Shown here piece after piece: positions 46,192-59,302 of a stretch of DNA of 64,000 nt. Source of the DNA: Pyrenopolyporus hunteri. Taxonomy: Eukaryota > Ascomycota > Sordariomycetes > Xylariales > Hypoxylaceae. Below the pieces are notes generated by a model, which saw nothing but the letters and a program-made list of their open reading frames with translations, ran no database searches and was not told the origin of the DNA. The stretch is from the NCBI GenBank assembly GCA_902806595.1, contig CADCXC010000005.1:1-64000 (forward strand), given 5' to 3'. Positions within the stretch are counted from its first letter, which is position 1. The number at the start of each line of letters is the position of its first letter. Position numbers and translations under genes: made by a program.

Positions 46192-48245
46192 ATGGCCGAC
46201 TTACCCGTAGCGAACTTCGTCTATGGCAACGGTGATCCTCAAAAAACTACTTTTCAGGCGGAGAACACGGCAACCGACGTACCACGTATAGGGCGTATTG
46301 AAGACCGAGCAGTTAGCTTCGAAGAATATATGTACTATGCCACGATCACTCGTGCAGAGGAGAGGGAGGCCAATGCCTGCTATATAACTGCTCGTGGCCC
46401 ACGAACGCTCGTGAATGTGATCAAAGGGAGGTTCTCCAAGGGCCAAACAGAGCGACAAACATCTACCCAGATAACCAGCTCGCTCTCCACCAAGGAAATA
46501 GACGAAAAGGGGCGTCGCAACGGTGCGCCTCGAATTGCGAATAATGATAGTGTCGACAGCCACAGGGTTACGGAAGCGCAACGCCGAACTGCTAATCGAG
46601 CGTTGAGAACAGCGAGTTGGGGAACTGTCTTTTACCTCATTACGACCGACATACTGGGTCCAATGGGGGCCCCGTGAGTTACCGCGCTATCTCACAGTGA
46701 GAATTACAGCTGAGTTTCGTCTAGCTGGGCATTTGCGCAGATGGGATACGGCCCAGGCGTTGCGTTGTATACCGTCTTCGGTGTCATGTCGTACTAGTGA
46801 GTCTAGACTATGCCATAACCTGTCGTCGTTCACTGAGTCTAACGGCTCGTCCTACCAGCTCTGGATGGATCCTGTGGAAAGTCTTCTGCGGGTTAGACTC
46901 GAATGAGTTCCCTATCAGGGGGTACGGCGACTTCTTCCTCCGCATGTTTGGTTCCTGGGCTCGTCACTTTGTCAATGTGGCGCAAGCTCTTCAAATGCTA
47001 CTAACCGTATCAGTTCTCATTCTTAGTAACGGGCAGAGCATCTCGCAGATCAGCCGCGGCTCGTCCGAAGACGGCTTAGGGCTTTGCTTCGTGGCGTGCA
47101 TGTTGATATTCATGGCCGCTGGCTTTGTCTTGGGACAAATCAGAACTCTCCAGAGGCTTGGTTGGCTTGCCAACCTCTCCGTTTGGCTGACTATAGCGCT
47201 TGTATTGCTATGGTAAGTATGATACTGTCTCCGATAACAGTGTGTTTGCTTTTACTGACTAGTCGGCATAGTATGGCATCCGTGGTATATGGCCCGAACT
47301 ACGCCGCGGTAGAGGCAAGTTTCGGCTTGCCTCCGGGTATGCCTATTCGAACGTTTGCTGGAACACCTCCGCCGGGCTTGGCTACAGGTGGCGTGGGATT
47401 TATTGCTTCCCTGAACGGCTTAAACATAGCTGTGTACGCATACGGGGGGGCTCTGCTGTTTGCTGCTCTCTTAGCCGAGATGAGGTACCTTTTCGACGAG
47501 CATCGGGCAGTGGCTCGATTCTATGATAGCCGCGCTGACATCGGGTAGACACCCCTTGGATTTCTGGAAGAGCCTGCTAATCGCCGAGATATTCATCTAT
47601 GGGATGTACATACTTTTCGGTATATTCGTATATTCGTACCAGGGTCAATACACATACAACCCAGCGGTCCAGGGCATCGCGGCCTACGGTATGCAGACGG
47701 CCGGAAACATCTTGAGCTTGATTAGTACTCTCATCGCCGCAGTTCTATACAGCAACATCGGCCTTAAAGTTGTGTACGTCGAGGTATTCCATGAGCTTCT
47801 GCGATTCCCGGACTTGACGACCAAGACGGGCAAGCTATGGTGGGCTGCGCTCATCCCGGTGTACTGGGCGGTTGCCTTTATCATAGCGGCCGCAGTCCCC
47901 CAATTCTCATACATCGTCGGTCTGGTCGGCGCTCTTTTTATCCTGTCATTCACTTACACATTCCCGGCTTGGCTAGCAGTCGGATATTGGATTAAAAAGG
48001 ATGCTATGATCGAGGGCGAGGAACGATTCGACCCAGTAACAGGCACGTACAGTTATACAGATCATGGGTGGAAGCGGTGGAGACGCGGGTTTATGAAGAA
48101 ACCGATCTTCAACGCATTCAACATGTTCTACTTCCTCGGTGCGTTGGTGACTTGTGCGCTCGGCTGCTATAGCAGCATTGAGAGTTTGCGCCAGGCGTTC
48201 CAAAGCAGCATTGTTACTAGCCTGTCATGTACACCTCCTCTCTGA
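46192..48245 (+). CDS. Amino-acid transporter, AAAP (Aa_trans) family, five exons
   Basis: Plasma-membrane or vacuolar amino-acid permease of the amino acid/auxin permease family; fungal relatives include Neurospora Mtr. Exons 46192-46673, 46725-46796, 46859-47212, 47272-47484 and 47549-48245 give 605 aa; introns are 51, 62, 59 and 64 nt, all GT-AG and phase-consistent. A cytosolic N-terminal tail of about 145 residues precedes the first helix, which holds the family signature TASWGTVFYLITTDILGPMG/AP/WAFAQMGYGPG. Then come SYYSGWILW, IRTLQRLGWLANLSVWL, AVYAYGGALLF-type and FVYSYQGQYTYNPAVQGI, all typical. About eleven hydrophobic segments follow from the spliced product. Ser/Thr-rich N-terminal residues could be regulatory sites. 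Substrate not predictable. An upstream GTG at 46090 is not used. Confidence 0.88.
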
Positions 48246-48582
48246 CGTTGGTGCAACGGATAATTAAGAGGGGGAAATGGAGGACATGCTGAGGATGACT
48301 GAGAAAATATGAGTTAACCATAGTGCTTTTTCATGACTACCTACCTACCTGGGTACCCAACTCTTACTTAATAAGCACTCATGTCACTCTGTCGCCTAAA
48401 TGTTTTAAGAAAGTAGCTTTTAGGTGCCGTTTCCAAGCCTCTTGACCACGGAAGTTACTCGCGTTTGCTCAGTAACGAGGCGATCCTCTTCTTAAATGTC
48501 GACCACTTCCTCCGCCAAGAACTGGTCTCGCACCCGGGTTATTTGAGGCTGGCCCCCGTAGAGCGGCCGAGATCTTGGCGAC
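48246..48582. other. Intergenic region
   Basis: A short TACC run at about 48339-48352. No gene. Confidence 0.6.
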
Positions 48583-49640
48583 TTACAAATTAGGTCCCCA
48601 CCTCTCACGGTTAACTGGTACCCGGTTCGTTATAATGCGAAACTGGATTCCCTGATTTGATGGCAGTATGGTCGGCGGAGGTGGGCAGTCAAGTACGTAT
48701 CGATAGGGCGTCGAAACAATTGGCGACGATAATGGCTCGGGAGTTCGCATTCTGGATCTGGATGTAACATGGGCTGTAGGTTTCGGCGAGGACGGCATAG
48801 CTAGTCCGGGTGATGGCGATCTAACTCGGGACCGCTACCATCCGCCTCCGCAGCAGGTACCGGATCCACGAACTTGGACACTAGAATCGTACTCTTGTAT
48901 TCCGGAGACGGCGAGCGGCGGAAAGGCCCTCAAAATTTGGGGGTCGGAGCGGTTCCACGCCGCTCATTCAGAGGGGAATATTCGGGACGTTCGTCTTAAA
49001 GCATTCAAATTCCATCCCCGGAGATGGTTATTTCTTTTGGCGATTCGTCCTACCGCGGGCCTGGTTCCGAAGTTCGTCGGCAAAATGTGATAGGAACTCG
49101 TTGAATCTAGAGTTGGTAGGGTGCCCTAATCATATCCTATTAGATTTCGCACTCCCCTTACCCGGAGTAGCAGCACGTACGGGTAGCCTCTCCCTCTCGT
49201 AGTGGCTCGTTCGGATCCCGCCCAAATCGACGTTCGTGGATGGTCCGATGGATGTGTCGTACGCCTCGTTGGAACGTTGGGGATCGTAGGAGCTAGGAGA
49301 CGATGGGTATTAGGATGGGAATCACGACGGTTCACGATGGTAAGATACCTTTTGGACAATATAATCCTATAGGTAGAAATTAATACAGCTTTCCCAAGGT
49401 ATGAACTGTGATAACTTGCCTCCACGAGGAATAGCCAAGACGCCCACCTCATCTCCAAGCTCGATGAGACAGGACCTACGTATACCGAGTCGGAACGGAG
49501 TCGGGATATCTCGTAGGTCCTGAACCACCGGGCGGGCAGGTGGCTGAAGTAAGTGGGGTAAGATGGGTGTTGGCCGTCGCAGTCTTTATTCGCAACCTTT
49601 ATCTTCGCTAATACCTCCCTAGAGGGGGTATATATTTGAT
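48583..49640 (-). pseudogene. Decayed multi-exon coding region (unknown family)
   Basis: On the minus strand, protein-like pieces follow each other in order but not in one frame. Near 49600-49415: ARPVVQDLRDIPTPFRLGIR, then LIELGDEVGVLAIPRGGKLS. Near 49275-49140, after a possible GTATCT...CTAG intron: DPQRSNEAYDTSIG and ERERLPVRAATPGKG. Near 49125-49065: HPTNSRFNEFLSHFADELRN. Near 48955-48805: YKSTILVSKFVDPVPAAEAD, with a TGA at 48932-48930 one C to T change from CGA. Near 48820-48583: a last piece ending DCPPPPTILPSNQGIQFR ... WGPNL stop, one base out of frame with the previous one. I read this as a pseudogene; a real gene with unplaced introns is less likely. Family not recognised. Confidence 0.4.
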
Positions 49641-51087
49641 GGAGATATTTTATATGTGCGCGCAGTGGTGGAGAAATTGAATACGGTATGTAGGTAGGTA
49701 GCTTTGATGTGTTGCGACAAGAGGGATTAAGTACCACCCATATATCTTGTCACTGTGCACATACCACCACCATATGGGTAGGTATACCCACCTATGAACC
49801 CCACTTACTAATCTAGGCAATCAATGGAAGCCAGCAACCTAGCAGCCTAGGTACCTAGGTACTTGAGTATATCCCCCTTCCGATAAATACATGAAGGTAC
49901 CTATTCTTCCTTATCCTGTGCGAGATCTAAGATGTCTGAGTAGGTACCTAAGGTACCCACATAGCAAGCTTCTCTGGGCGCCCGAGATGCTAAAAGGTCC
50001 CTATCTTTTAACGCGTTGGTAGCCAATAATAATGAATATTAGGTGCCTATCTCCTGCGTAGGTACCTACCTATGTAACCCATAAAAATTAGAGATACCGG
50101 CTCGTACCTATATCCAGTGAAATATGGTACTCGGGTAACCCGCTCCATTCTGAGACTTTAGATCAGTACCTACCTCTTTACGGCAGTTAACATTGATCAA
50201 TTTTGTCTAAGCTACCTGATGCCTAGGACCTACTTAGCACACTAGCCGCTATACCTACCTAAGTATGACATCTAGAATATTGAATCTTCGCCGTTCAGCA
50301 GATATCACGGTCCTGGCAGTTTCCGAGTGTATAGGTACCTAGGTATTGCGGAAAGAAGATGGGTCCTCCCGTTTTGGTGTCCTAGCAACGCTGCGGCAGG
50401 GGGTTCAATTCTACGTACTGGAGCGCTAAGATAACTGACCAGGACAGACTTGCCATGGCACCAGGGGACCGAGCGTGACTTCTGAGCATTAAGTCTAATT
50501 CAAAGGTAAAGAAGGGGGAAGGAGAAGGGAGAAGGGAGAGGAAAGAAGAAAAAAAAAAAACATCCGTAACAATTATTGAGACCGTCAAGTTTAACACTTT
50601 GCCGCGTTTTCTTCTTATTTTGACATCGTACCTCTGCATATTATTTCATCGCCAATGAATAGTGAAGAAGTAAACCTTCTAGCGACAGCGGTAGGGCCCT
50701 TCTAAATTTAGGCTAACTTATCGTTATCAGAAGACTTCGGTCTCACAGTTTCTGATTGTCAATCCTGGCCGAGCCCGTCATCTTTATCGACATTCGCATC
50801 TCTTTTTTCACCTCGACTACGTATTATCCATACAATCCCGCGACAATCCCGCGCTCACCGGCCCTAGCCATATGACATTGCTTCGCGTCGCTGGCGCGCC
50901 GTCCCTGCATAGTCTGCCGAGAGCGTCGGCCAACCACAAATACAATATTACATATCCCCATTTTACCTATTCCTAGGTCGCTAGGTCGCTAGGTCAATAG
51001 GTCGATGGTACCGCTATTAGATTCAAATCTGGATTTGGATGAGCCCACCTAACGCCGAATCCCAGTCCAATTCTAGTCGCCGAAACC
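49641..51087. other. Intergenic region, dense CCTAGGTA-type repeats
   Basis: No gene. TACCTAGGTA palindromes and TAGG runs at about 49690-49705, 49832-49865, 49941-49960, 50056-50075 and 50333-50345. A poly-purine tract lies at 50508-50560. Confidence 0.65.
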
Positions 51088-54000
51088 ATGGCTGAAGACG
51101 ATAGTCGTATTGGCCGGAGCTCCGTCGACGCGGCCGGAGCATCTTCCAATCCCACCGCCGACAATCCTACCGCCACGACCGTCGATACCCCCTCGTCGAA
51201 GAAGGAAGATCTTCCTTTGGTGCACCTTCGCACGCCGCCGGATGACAGCAGCTTCGTCGAAACCACCCGTCTCGACCATGACGACAAGCATCTCGATTCC
51301 GTCACCGAAGAGCAACAAGTCAGAGCTCACCTAGAAGATGTCGAGTCCAGCTTCCTCCCTCCGCTATCACCAATTCAAGTCACCAGCCCCGATAATGGCA
51401 TCGACGACACGTTTTTATTTGATGGCGCGAAGAAGCAACCTCACACGCCCGCGCCTTTGCCCACACCCTTATCGCCATCACCCTCCGAGGCTACGCCCGC
51501 ATCCGGCACAGCCTTTCAACCCTCCCGGCCCGCTGATTCGGGTGCTCAATCGGAATCGCATTCCGCCAGCCGCGCTGACTCAAACCGTGACAAGAACAAT
51601 CTCGACGCGATAAGAAACGCGACAGCGAAGTCTAGTTCTTCCTCTCAGCGTCCGCCCGATGACCAAAATGCCGTCGACGTCGGCAATACTACCTCCTCCC
51701 TAGAAAATTTATCCTCTCCCGCAACGGCCGCTGCGGCTCGTTCTGTATCGAGAGCTATATCCGTGGCTAGTAAACACACTGATGAGTATGCAGTGAGTGA
51801 GACTGATGAGCCCGACGCTTCACCCCACAACAATCCAGACTCAGTCGCGCCCGCAGATGGCCAATTCCCCGCTGAAGTCAGTGCTCTTCATCAGCAGACT
51901 TCTGGCCAGGACTTGAGAAAACCCCCTTCTGACACTGGGAACGTGTCGGGGGAGTCTCTCACAGTCGAAAAGCGACCCAAGTATCTTCGCAGTAGGAACG
52001 CGAGCCAGCGCTCTTCTACTTCTTCCTTCCTAGGCGATGATGATATCGACAGCGATGCTACCGTCGGACTGGGTGCCGACTACGCACTTCAATCTGGAGG
52101 CGCTTTACCAGCATTCGGCTTAACGCGAAGTGTCAGCAACACCTTATCTCGCTCCGTAAGTATCGGTAGCATGGCCTCGGGTTTTGACGAGGTCCCGGAT
52201 CCAATTCGACCAGACCCTCTAGAACCTTTGGAGGAGGTTGAAAGCCCTATCCCCGACCGCCGCGGCGATGCTCTTGCGACTCCGAAAGCAAAGAAGGGCC
52301 CTATTGTAGCACCCACCGATACCGTCATTGCCAGACACGTCCGCAACGTCGAAGTACCGGAGTCTCTAGCCAATGAGTACAAGACTAAGGGCGGCCTGAT
52401 AACGCCGATCCACCAGCCTTATAGGAAGGTGTCCAACTATACTCCCGCGAATACTAGCACCGCCGCTCGGAGCGGTAAGAATCTAACACTCAAGGAACAA
52501 TCTAGTACCATTGAGCGCTTGTCTAAGGAGAACTTTGATCTTAAGCTCAAGGTTATGTTCCTTTCTGATCGCTTAGACAAACTTTCCGAAGAAGGTGTTA
52601 AGGAAATGATCTCGGAGAATGTCGAGCTTAGGACTTCATTGGCCGTTATCCAGCGGGACAACAAGATCCTTAGGCGGCGAGTAAAAGAGCTAGAGAAGCG
52701 ACTTCGCGACGAGGAAGACCGTCCTAGCACCGCAAGAAGCGGATATTCCTCGGATGGAGCAGCGACGCCGGCCTTCGATGCCGATGCGCAAGAACGGGAG
52801 GAGGAGCTAATATATTTGAGGGAACGAGTTGAGGAGTATGTGACCGAGATCGAGCGACTTAGAAACGAGAATATGGCCAGCCAAGCCGAGAAGAGGAAAC
52901 TGGCCGAAACTGTCAAGTCCATGGGAGACCGCGCTGGCGAGCGTGTTGGCGATAGCCTCGGTCGCCAGGAGGAGGCTGACGTATACAAGGACCTCCTCGA
53001 ACAAGAAACGGCTCGTCGCGAGCAAGCAGACGACGACAATCGGAGGTTGCGAGACGAGATCTTCCGACTCAAACAAGAAATGAATGGCGCGGCACCTACC
53101 CCCGGCGGCATGCACCATACTACCAACATCTACAATATTACGCGGAAAGCTAGGCCAACATCGCCCTCTAGGTCGCGGCCTGTATCTGGTCTGTCCGGGG
53201 AGATCGATCCCACCAGTGTTTCAAGCCAGTCGGCGACCCTCGTGGAAGAACTCCGCCGAGAAAGCGAGCAATTGCGCCATGAGAATGCTGAACTGCGAAG
53301 GGAAGTTGGTGCCCAGACTTCCATGCTCACCTCCCGCAATCGTGAGAAGGAAAGGCTATATCAAGAAATTGAAGACCTTAAGTTGGCGCAACGACGCGGA
53401 GGCCCGGCCCCGTCGACTATCGATAGTCTACTCGACCGATCGGCGTCACGCGCAGGCGGTCACGAACGATCGGCTTCTCGCGGCAGCGGCCGGACGAGGC
53501 TCACGATGACAATTGAGGAAGACCCCGACCGCGAAGAGCTAGAGAATAAGCTTGCCGAACACCGAGACAAGATTAATGAGCTCAAGTTTGAAAAACAAGA
53601 ACTCCAACGCGAACTTCAGACATGCATGCAGGAGTTGGACAATTGCAACGAGGCCAAGAGGCAAATCGAAGAGCATAATGCCGCTCTTGAAGAGGAACTT
53701 CAGAACACGACGAGCGATATGATACAGATTCAAGGGGAACGAGATGAAGTGCTCCAGGAGCACTCGGATCTTCAAGCCGAATTCGATATCCTACGAAAGG
53801 AAGCTCAGGAAGAGATAGATTCCTTGGAGGCTGAAAGCGACCAGAAGACCGAAGAGATACAGCGGTTGCAGATCGAACTGCAAGACCGATCGGAAAATTT
53901 TGACGCTCTTCAGGAAGAGATGCGTCAAATGAGTGAGGCGTTGGTGAGACTCGAGGACGAGCAAGAAAAGAAGCTCAGGAGAATAGAGCAGCTTGAGCAA

Positions 54001-55741
54001 GAGCTTGCTGAATCAAATAAAGAATCCGAGGACCTCGAGGCCAAACTTCTTGAGTCGAACGACAAGGCGCAGCGTCTTGGTGTTCAGCAGGAATCCAGTC
54101 AGGGCGAGATCGCATTTTTGCGCGAGGAGCAAGAAGCGGACAAGATCCGAATAGGCGACCTCGAGGCGGCGCTCGCTAATGCCGAGCAAGGTCTTAGAGA
54201 GGAGCGTGATCGCACTAAGGAATTAGAGCAACGCCTCGCTAACGAGCGGAAGCAGCGAGAAATTGTGGCCAGTCGCGAGAAAGAAGAGGTGCAGCAATTC
54301 GTCAACGAGCTTAATCGCGAGGTTTCCACCGCCAAGGACGAAGCTCGGCGACTCCGCAAGAGCCTAACGAGTAGAGAGGTAGAGGCCACCGAATGGAAAG
54401 AGAGGCTCATGGAGCTAGAGAACAATCTACGGGAAGCTTTGGGAGACTTGAATGGAACTAGATCAAGCCTTCTTAAGGTGCGTTACCCTTCATCCAAAGT
54501 GGCCGTTTAAGACACCTAGCTAATTAACTGTCCGACAGTCTATCGCCAAACTACAGAGAGAACTCGAAAATACAGTCCGCGAGCTCGACAGTTCGAAGAA
54601 CTCCTTGCTCGAGAAGGACCGCATCATTAAACAGCGCGACGCTCTCCTCGAGTCCCACGGCCTGGAGTCTCGGAGATTAGCCGAGATGCTTGAAAAAGAA
54701 CGTCAGGCCCATCGCAACACTAAGAACCAGTTTGAGACATTCCAGCGTACCCACCAGCACGTATCGCGGACGGTCACGAGCCAGGATTCACGTATCCTGG
54801 AGCTCGAGACAAGTCGTGCCGCGGATAAGAAGAAGATAGCACAGCTTGAAGCTTCGTTTAAGGAACAGCTGAACGAGCGCAATAATCTTCTATTGTTACT
54901 GTGGACGCGCCTCTCGGCCCTCTGCGGCACCGATTGGGCCCATGACAATAGTCTGATCAACGGCCGCGCTCTTCCCTCACTGGAGTCCGTGTCTACGATG
55001 CTCCCCGGTTTCGCTAAGAACTTGATGGGCGCCGTCAAGACAATCGAAACCATAATAGGGAACTTCCAGTCGCGCATTAAATCAGTCGAGCGCGAGCTCT
55101 GGAAAGAGTACCAGTCCCTGGAAAGCAGCCTCGAAGCGAAGTCCAAGAAACTTGAGCGCCTCGAGACCATCGTCCGTACCGGTATCGCTACCGGCAACTT
55201 CGACGCGCAAGCCAAAATATCGCAATTAGAAACTGCTTACCGGGCTCTCAAGATCGAGAATGCGACTCTCCAGCGCGCCAACGACGCACGCACCCGCGGG
55301 GTCGGATGGACAGGGTCTAAGAAGGCTAGTAGCAACGGCTCACACGAAGACCTTATCGACGGAGGCAGCCCGTCCCCATCCGTTCCAACGGGCCCGCATC
55401 GCCGAGATTCGAAAATTCCCCGCAGCAAGACGGCTCACCTAGAGCCGACCGCCTCGTCCACCAAGAGAGCCAGCAGCATGTCTCGGAGCGCCTCTAATAT
55501 GGGTGCCGCCGAGCTGGAGCGACTCGGCACTTCCACCGGCGAGAGCCCTTCTGGAAAGAGCGGTGACGACAATCGGTGGATGTTTAGGCTGCGAGAGCTC
55601 GAGTATAAGCTCAAGCAAGAAAGGGAGGCCAGACACATGGATCGAGCCGCAGCCAGACAGAGAATACAGGATAGCGAACGACAAAATAACGAGCTCGCCG
55701 CCGAATTAGTGCGGGTGAAGAGGAGAGGAAACGGGGAGTGA
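51088..55741 (+). CDS. apsB: ApsB/Mto1-type microtubule organiser (CM1 domain), two exons
   Basis: A large coiled-coil protein that recruits gamma-tubulin complexes to spindle poles and septal or cytoplasmic microtubule-organising centres; named ApsB in Aspergillus nidulans and Mto1 in fission yeast. Exons 51088-54477 and 54539-55741 give 1530 aa; the intron is 61 nt (GTGCGT...GCTAAT...ACAG). Residues 1 to about 460 are Ser/Pro/Asp-rich and disordered. The Centrosomin motif 1 (CM1, gamma-tubulin-complex binding) is at about 466-540, including TLKEQSSTIERLSKENFDLK and KVMFLSDRLDKL. Long coiled coils run from about 540 to 1300, broken by a short conserved MHHTTNIYNITRKARP segment at about 675. 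The C-terminal FRLRELEYKLKQEREARHMD segment (about 1475-1520) matches the Mto2-binding region of Mto1. Intact. Confidence 0.9.
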
Positions 55742-57385
55742 ACCTCTCGTTCTAGAAACCAAGATAGGTACCGGTCTATCACGATGTGAGGGAGAGAAAT
55801 CAGCCCGGCTCATGTATATCACGAGAGGGTATCTTCGAAAGGTCCGGGGGGGCCCGAATTTCCGGAGGAAGTCGGCCGTACGATGCAATAAAGTAGTACA
55901 TTGTATTTATATTTTTACACGCAGGCGCTTGGCGTTCCATGGGAACGCGTTCGGTGGACATACGCGTTTAGGGCGTTATTTCGTTTGGTGGCTATACAAA
56001 AAGCTCTTCCTCTGTTCCTGGGAGCTGATGCCAATGGGCGCGCCGGGCAAATTCCATGGTTATGTGTCCCTTAGGACAGTTTAGAGACGATCCCGCATTG
56101 ATACTCTACAGGTCTATATTAACTTCCCGGTTTATATATGTTAGCTTCTACCTACGCCTGATTGCTTGTAGCATGAGATTAAACACGAGCAGCAGCCTTG
56201 ATGAGTGTGCAACTATTCCCCTTAATGAATAATCTCACTCGTTTAAAAACCCTATGCGAATAAAATTTCAGTCAATAGAAGGCCCCTGCTCGTTATACTA
56301 AAGAGTCGAGGGTTAAGTTAAGTGTCGATAGTGAGTCTGTCTAATAAGGGTAAGTAGACCTAAATTCCCAAACCCGGAACAACTTAATGCGGAGCACTAC
56401 CGTGTACGATGAGCCACCCCCAAGAAGCCCGCTCCCCTCTGACTCGATTAGCAAATAAAATGCGAGAACCGTTGTGTAATAGAGAGTAAGCCCGAGCCTG
56501 AATAATAAATCAGCCGGCGATCTTGTAGGCCGGTCTAGAACGGAGAGAAGCCGCCACATAACATTCGAAAATAAGGGTGAAAATATAATATTAACGATTC
56601 GCAAGGCTTTATTCAAGGCCTTGTGCCCCTTTCTTCCCACTTCAGGACCTTAATGATGCACATGCGTGCCTGGGCATGGCATAACTCGGGTCGACCGACC
56701 CATTAATCAGCCAGCCAATAAGACCCAGTTTACTTCCAGCAAGTCCTAGTGTATCATGGCGGGCTATGTATTTCGGCCCCCAAATCCCGGTGTGGTTCAA
56801 GAATATCTACCTACCTAGGTATCATGGGGAGCGCTTCTAAAAACCAAGAACACCCCATTGAAGCACCCAAGATACCGTACCTGGGCAGGGGTTAGGTTTG
56901 TTAGGACCTATAGCATAGGTAGGTGTCTACGTGATAACCCACATCAGCAGCTTGAAGGTGGCCAAAGAGGGTGCAGCCGGGCACTTATAAGGTTGAGTAA
57001 TTTGGTAGATAGGTAGATAGCCTCTTGAGGTAGGTCAAGTCTGCCTTGGCCACATCCTACAAGGTCATTGCCAGTTATGCTTAGGTTCCAGCTTGTGGTT
57101 TTTACACTATACACGCACCACACCTGCCATTATACGACAGTCGGAAGTCCTACGACCAAGAAGGCCGTCTGGAACCGGGATTGGCTAGTGATAGTCAATA
57201 TAAGACGGGGAGTCCAGCTTCGGTTGGCATGAACTATACTCAATTCCGGTTGATTCCACTACTGGCGTTCGCGTAATTGCTAAGAAACTAAGGGAGAACA
57301 ATGATCAAACTCGGTAGCCTATTCAGAAGGTTATTGCTTATCACGAATGATCCAGATAGTTGCAATAATAGGGCGAGCCACAAAT
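55742..57385. other. Intergenic region
   Basis: No supportable gene in 1.6 kb. The minus-strand frame at 56341-56640 has one hydrophobic stretch but no ATG or family match. Short CTACCTACCTAGG run at about 56808-56822. Confidence 0.6.
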
Positions 57386-59302
57386 ATGCCAAGAACCCAC
57401 TCCGTCGGTAAGGGATCATGATTAATCTACGCAACACGTCATATCCAGCGCCGTTTATCTGCTAACATAGGGCAAAGCTGGCAGGATCGCCACCGGCGAG
57501 CCAAGTATGGCTCTACTGACAAGAGCGACGCCAATCGTATTGTTACCGGTGCGAGTGTGACCAACGGTTACGGAAAGTTTGGTGATTTGAGGCCATGTAG
57601 TACGGAAACTGAATCATTGTATTCCGGCCCTATCATGTTGGCAACCCCGGAAGAGTTAAAACCAATTTCATCCTCATTCCCTACCCCTTCGGAAACCGAT
57701 GCTGCGACCCATCTAGCCGAACCGAGGCCGTTAACCAAAAAAGTGTATACCTTTCCGTTTTCAGAAATAGAAAGGATAGTGATGGAGAAAAGAATGCTTC
57801 ATACGTTACAGGGCCCAGACGGGGTGGCCGACGGTAAAGTCAGAGGCCAAGCAGCGAAATCCAGGTCGAACGAGGACTCGAATCGGTTCGTTAGGGCCTG
57901 GGAAATAAACCTTTTGCCAGAGTTAGAAAAGACTCTAGATGGCAACATAAAGGGAGAATATAGTATCAACGTTCGCCGTGGCGAGCAAGACGGGTATCGT
58001 ATTATCGAAATCATGATACCCGAAGAAGCGACGGACGAATTCAGAGCTCTTCTCGAGGAGAGTAAGGATAGGCACCTCCAGGGAGACCTAGGCCTGAAAA
58101 CAATCGTTCAAATCAAAACCGGCAAGGTAGCGTTCCTAGCTGACGATGTCCCAACTCGAAGGTCAACTCAAAGCGAAGACATCTGGGACCCTCCCATCAA
58201 CACACGCCGGTATACGAACCCTGTAATGGGAGACTCGGTAGGACCACAGTGTGCTGGAGGAGGGAGCGCAACTATGGGGCCCTTACTTCAAATTTCCCAG
58301 AAATTCTACCGTATTTTGAACTGGCATATCTTTGACGACAAGAGTGTCAACAGGCGTTGGGATCAGCACGACCCACCCTCACTAGATGCATGTCATCCTT
58401 CCCTAGACGACTCGAGCGGGCAGAGCAGTCCTATCGGCAAAACAATCGCGTACTCAGGCCGCATGCATAAGACGACCCGCGTTTCTAGATCGATCCAGAA
58501 CGCTCTCTCTGCTGCTCTCGGGGACAATGTAGAGCCAGTAGAAACGGTGACGGATTGGGTCTTGGTCGAGACCGATACGGGGCATCAAATAAACAGAGTT
58601 CGTAAGACTATCATCTCATCCCAGGAGAGATGTAACTCTTTCTCGGAAAATATCATCGGTATTGCGGATCCCGAGTTTGGCAGTAATTGCCTTGTATATT
58701 CGACCGGTCGATCCAGCGGTTACTCGATTGGGAAAATGTGTGAAGTCCCAGGGGAATATAAGTTCCGGGACGGGCTCAAGACCCGAAACTGGTCTGTAGA
58801 GTGCACCCATGTCCCTGATGAAGTTTGGAATAGGGGCGGCATGGGTATTCCAGGAGACTCGGGAGCACCTGTGATCAATAAGGACACGAATGAACTTCTC
58901 GGCCAGATCTGGGGGCGAAACGAGTACAAAGTTTCTGACCCTCAAAGACCTCCCCTTACTTTCTTCACCGCGATGACAGACATCTATGACGATATTAAGG
59001 AACGGATGCCCGGTTGTGGCGCCCCGCGTCTTCCAACTGATTCATCACTGTCTGTCGAGGTCTCGGGATCAACAGGTTCATCACCACACATTGCAAGCGG
59101 AAACGACCGAAGGGAGGCGCTGGCAAGCATTAGCGAAGGCGGTGATGCGGATGCGGATGAGCAGCCAGCAGCCCAAGCTACATGCGCCAGTACAAGAAGG
59201 TCAGCGGCGAGGATAATGGCAAGGCTGCCCGGGTATGAGGGTAAACTAGGATTAGAACCGATTCGGAGGTGGGCGTTAGTAGCACATGCCGCAACATTTT
59301 AG
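57386..59302 (+). CDS. Trypsin-like serine-protease-fold protein, fungal family of unknown role
   Basis: Main exon 57471-59302; the open frame has no good ATG at its 5' end. A 22-nt first exon at 57386-57407 (ATG CCA AGA...) with a GTAAGG donor and ...CTAACATAG acceptor joins in phase and gives 617 aa; the branch site is unusually close to the acceptor, so the start is tentative. A candidate catalytic triad of the chymotrypsin fold is visible: His in LNWHIFDD (about 290), Asp in TDWVLVETD (about 368) and Ser in GIPGDSGAPVIN (about 469), with the GxSSGYSIG turn before it and LLGQIWGRN after it. No signal peptide; an N-terminal domain of about 230 residues (TFPFSEIERIVMEKRM) precedes the protease part. 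Likely intracellular. A decayed relative lies 0.7 kb downstream. Confidence 0.7.

Noticed and set aside
48706..49090. A start-less plus-strand frame of about 128 codons
   Set aside because: No ATG, GTG or TTG near its 5' end and no motif; the opposite strand reads more like decayed protein.
49126..49737. A 203-codon minus-strand frame
   Set aside because: It has no ATG of good context and no motif; the protein-like pieces in this region lie in other frames.
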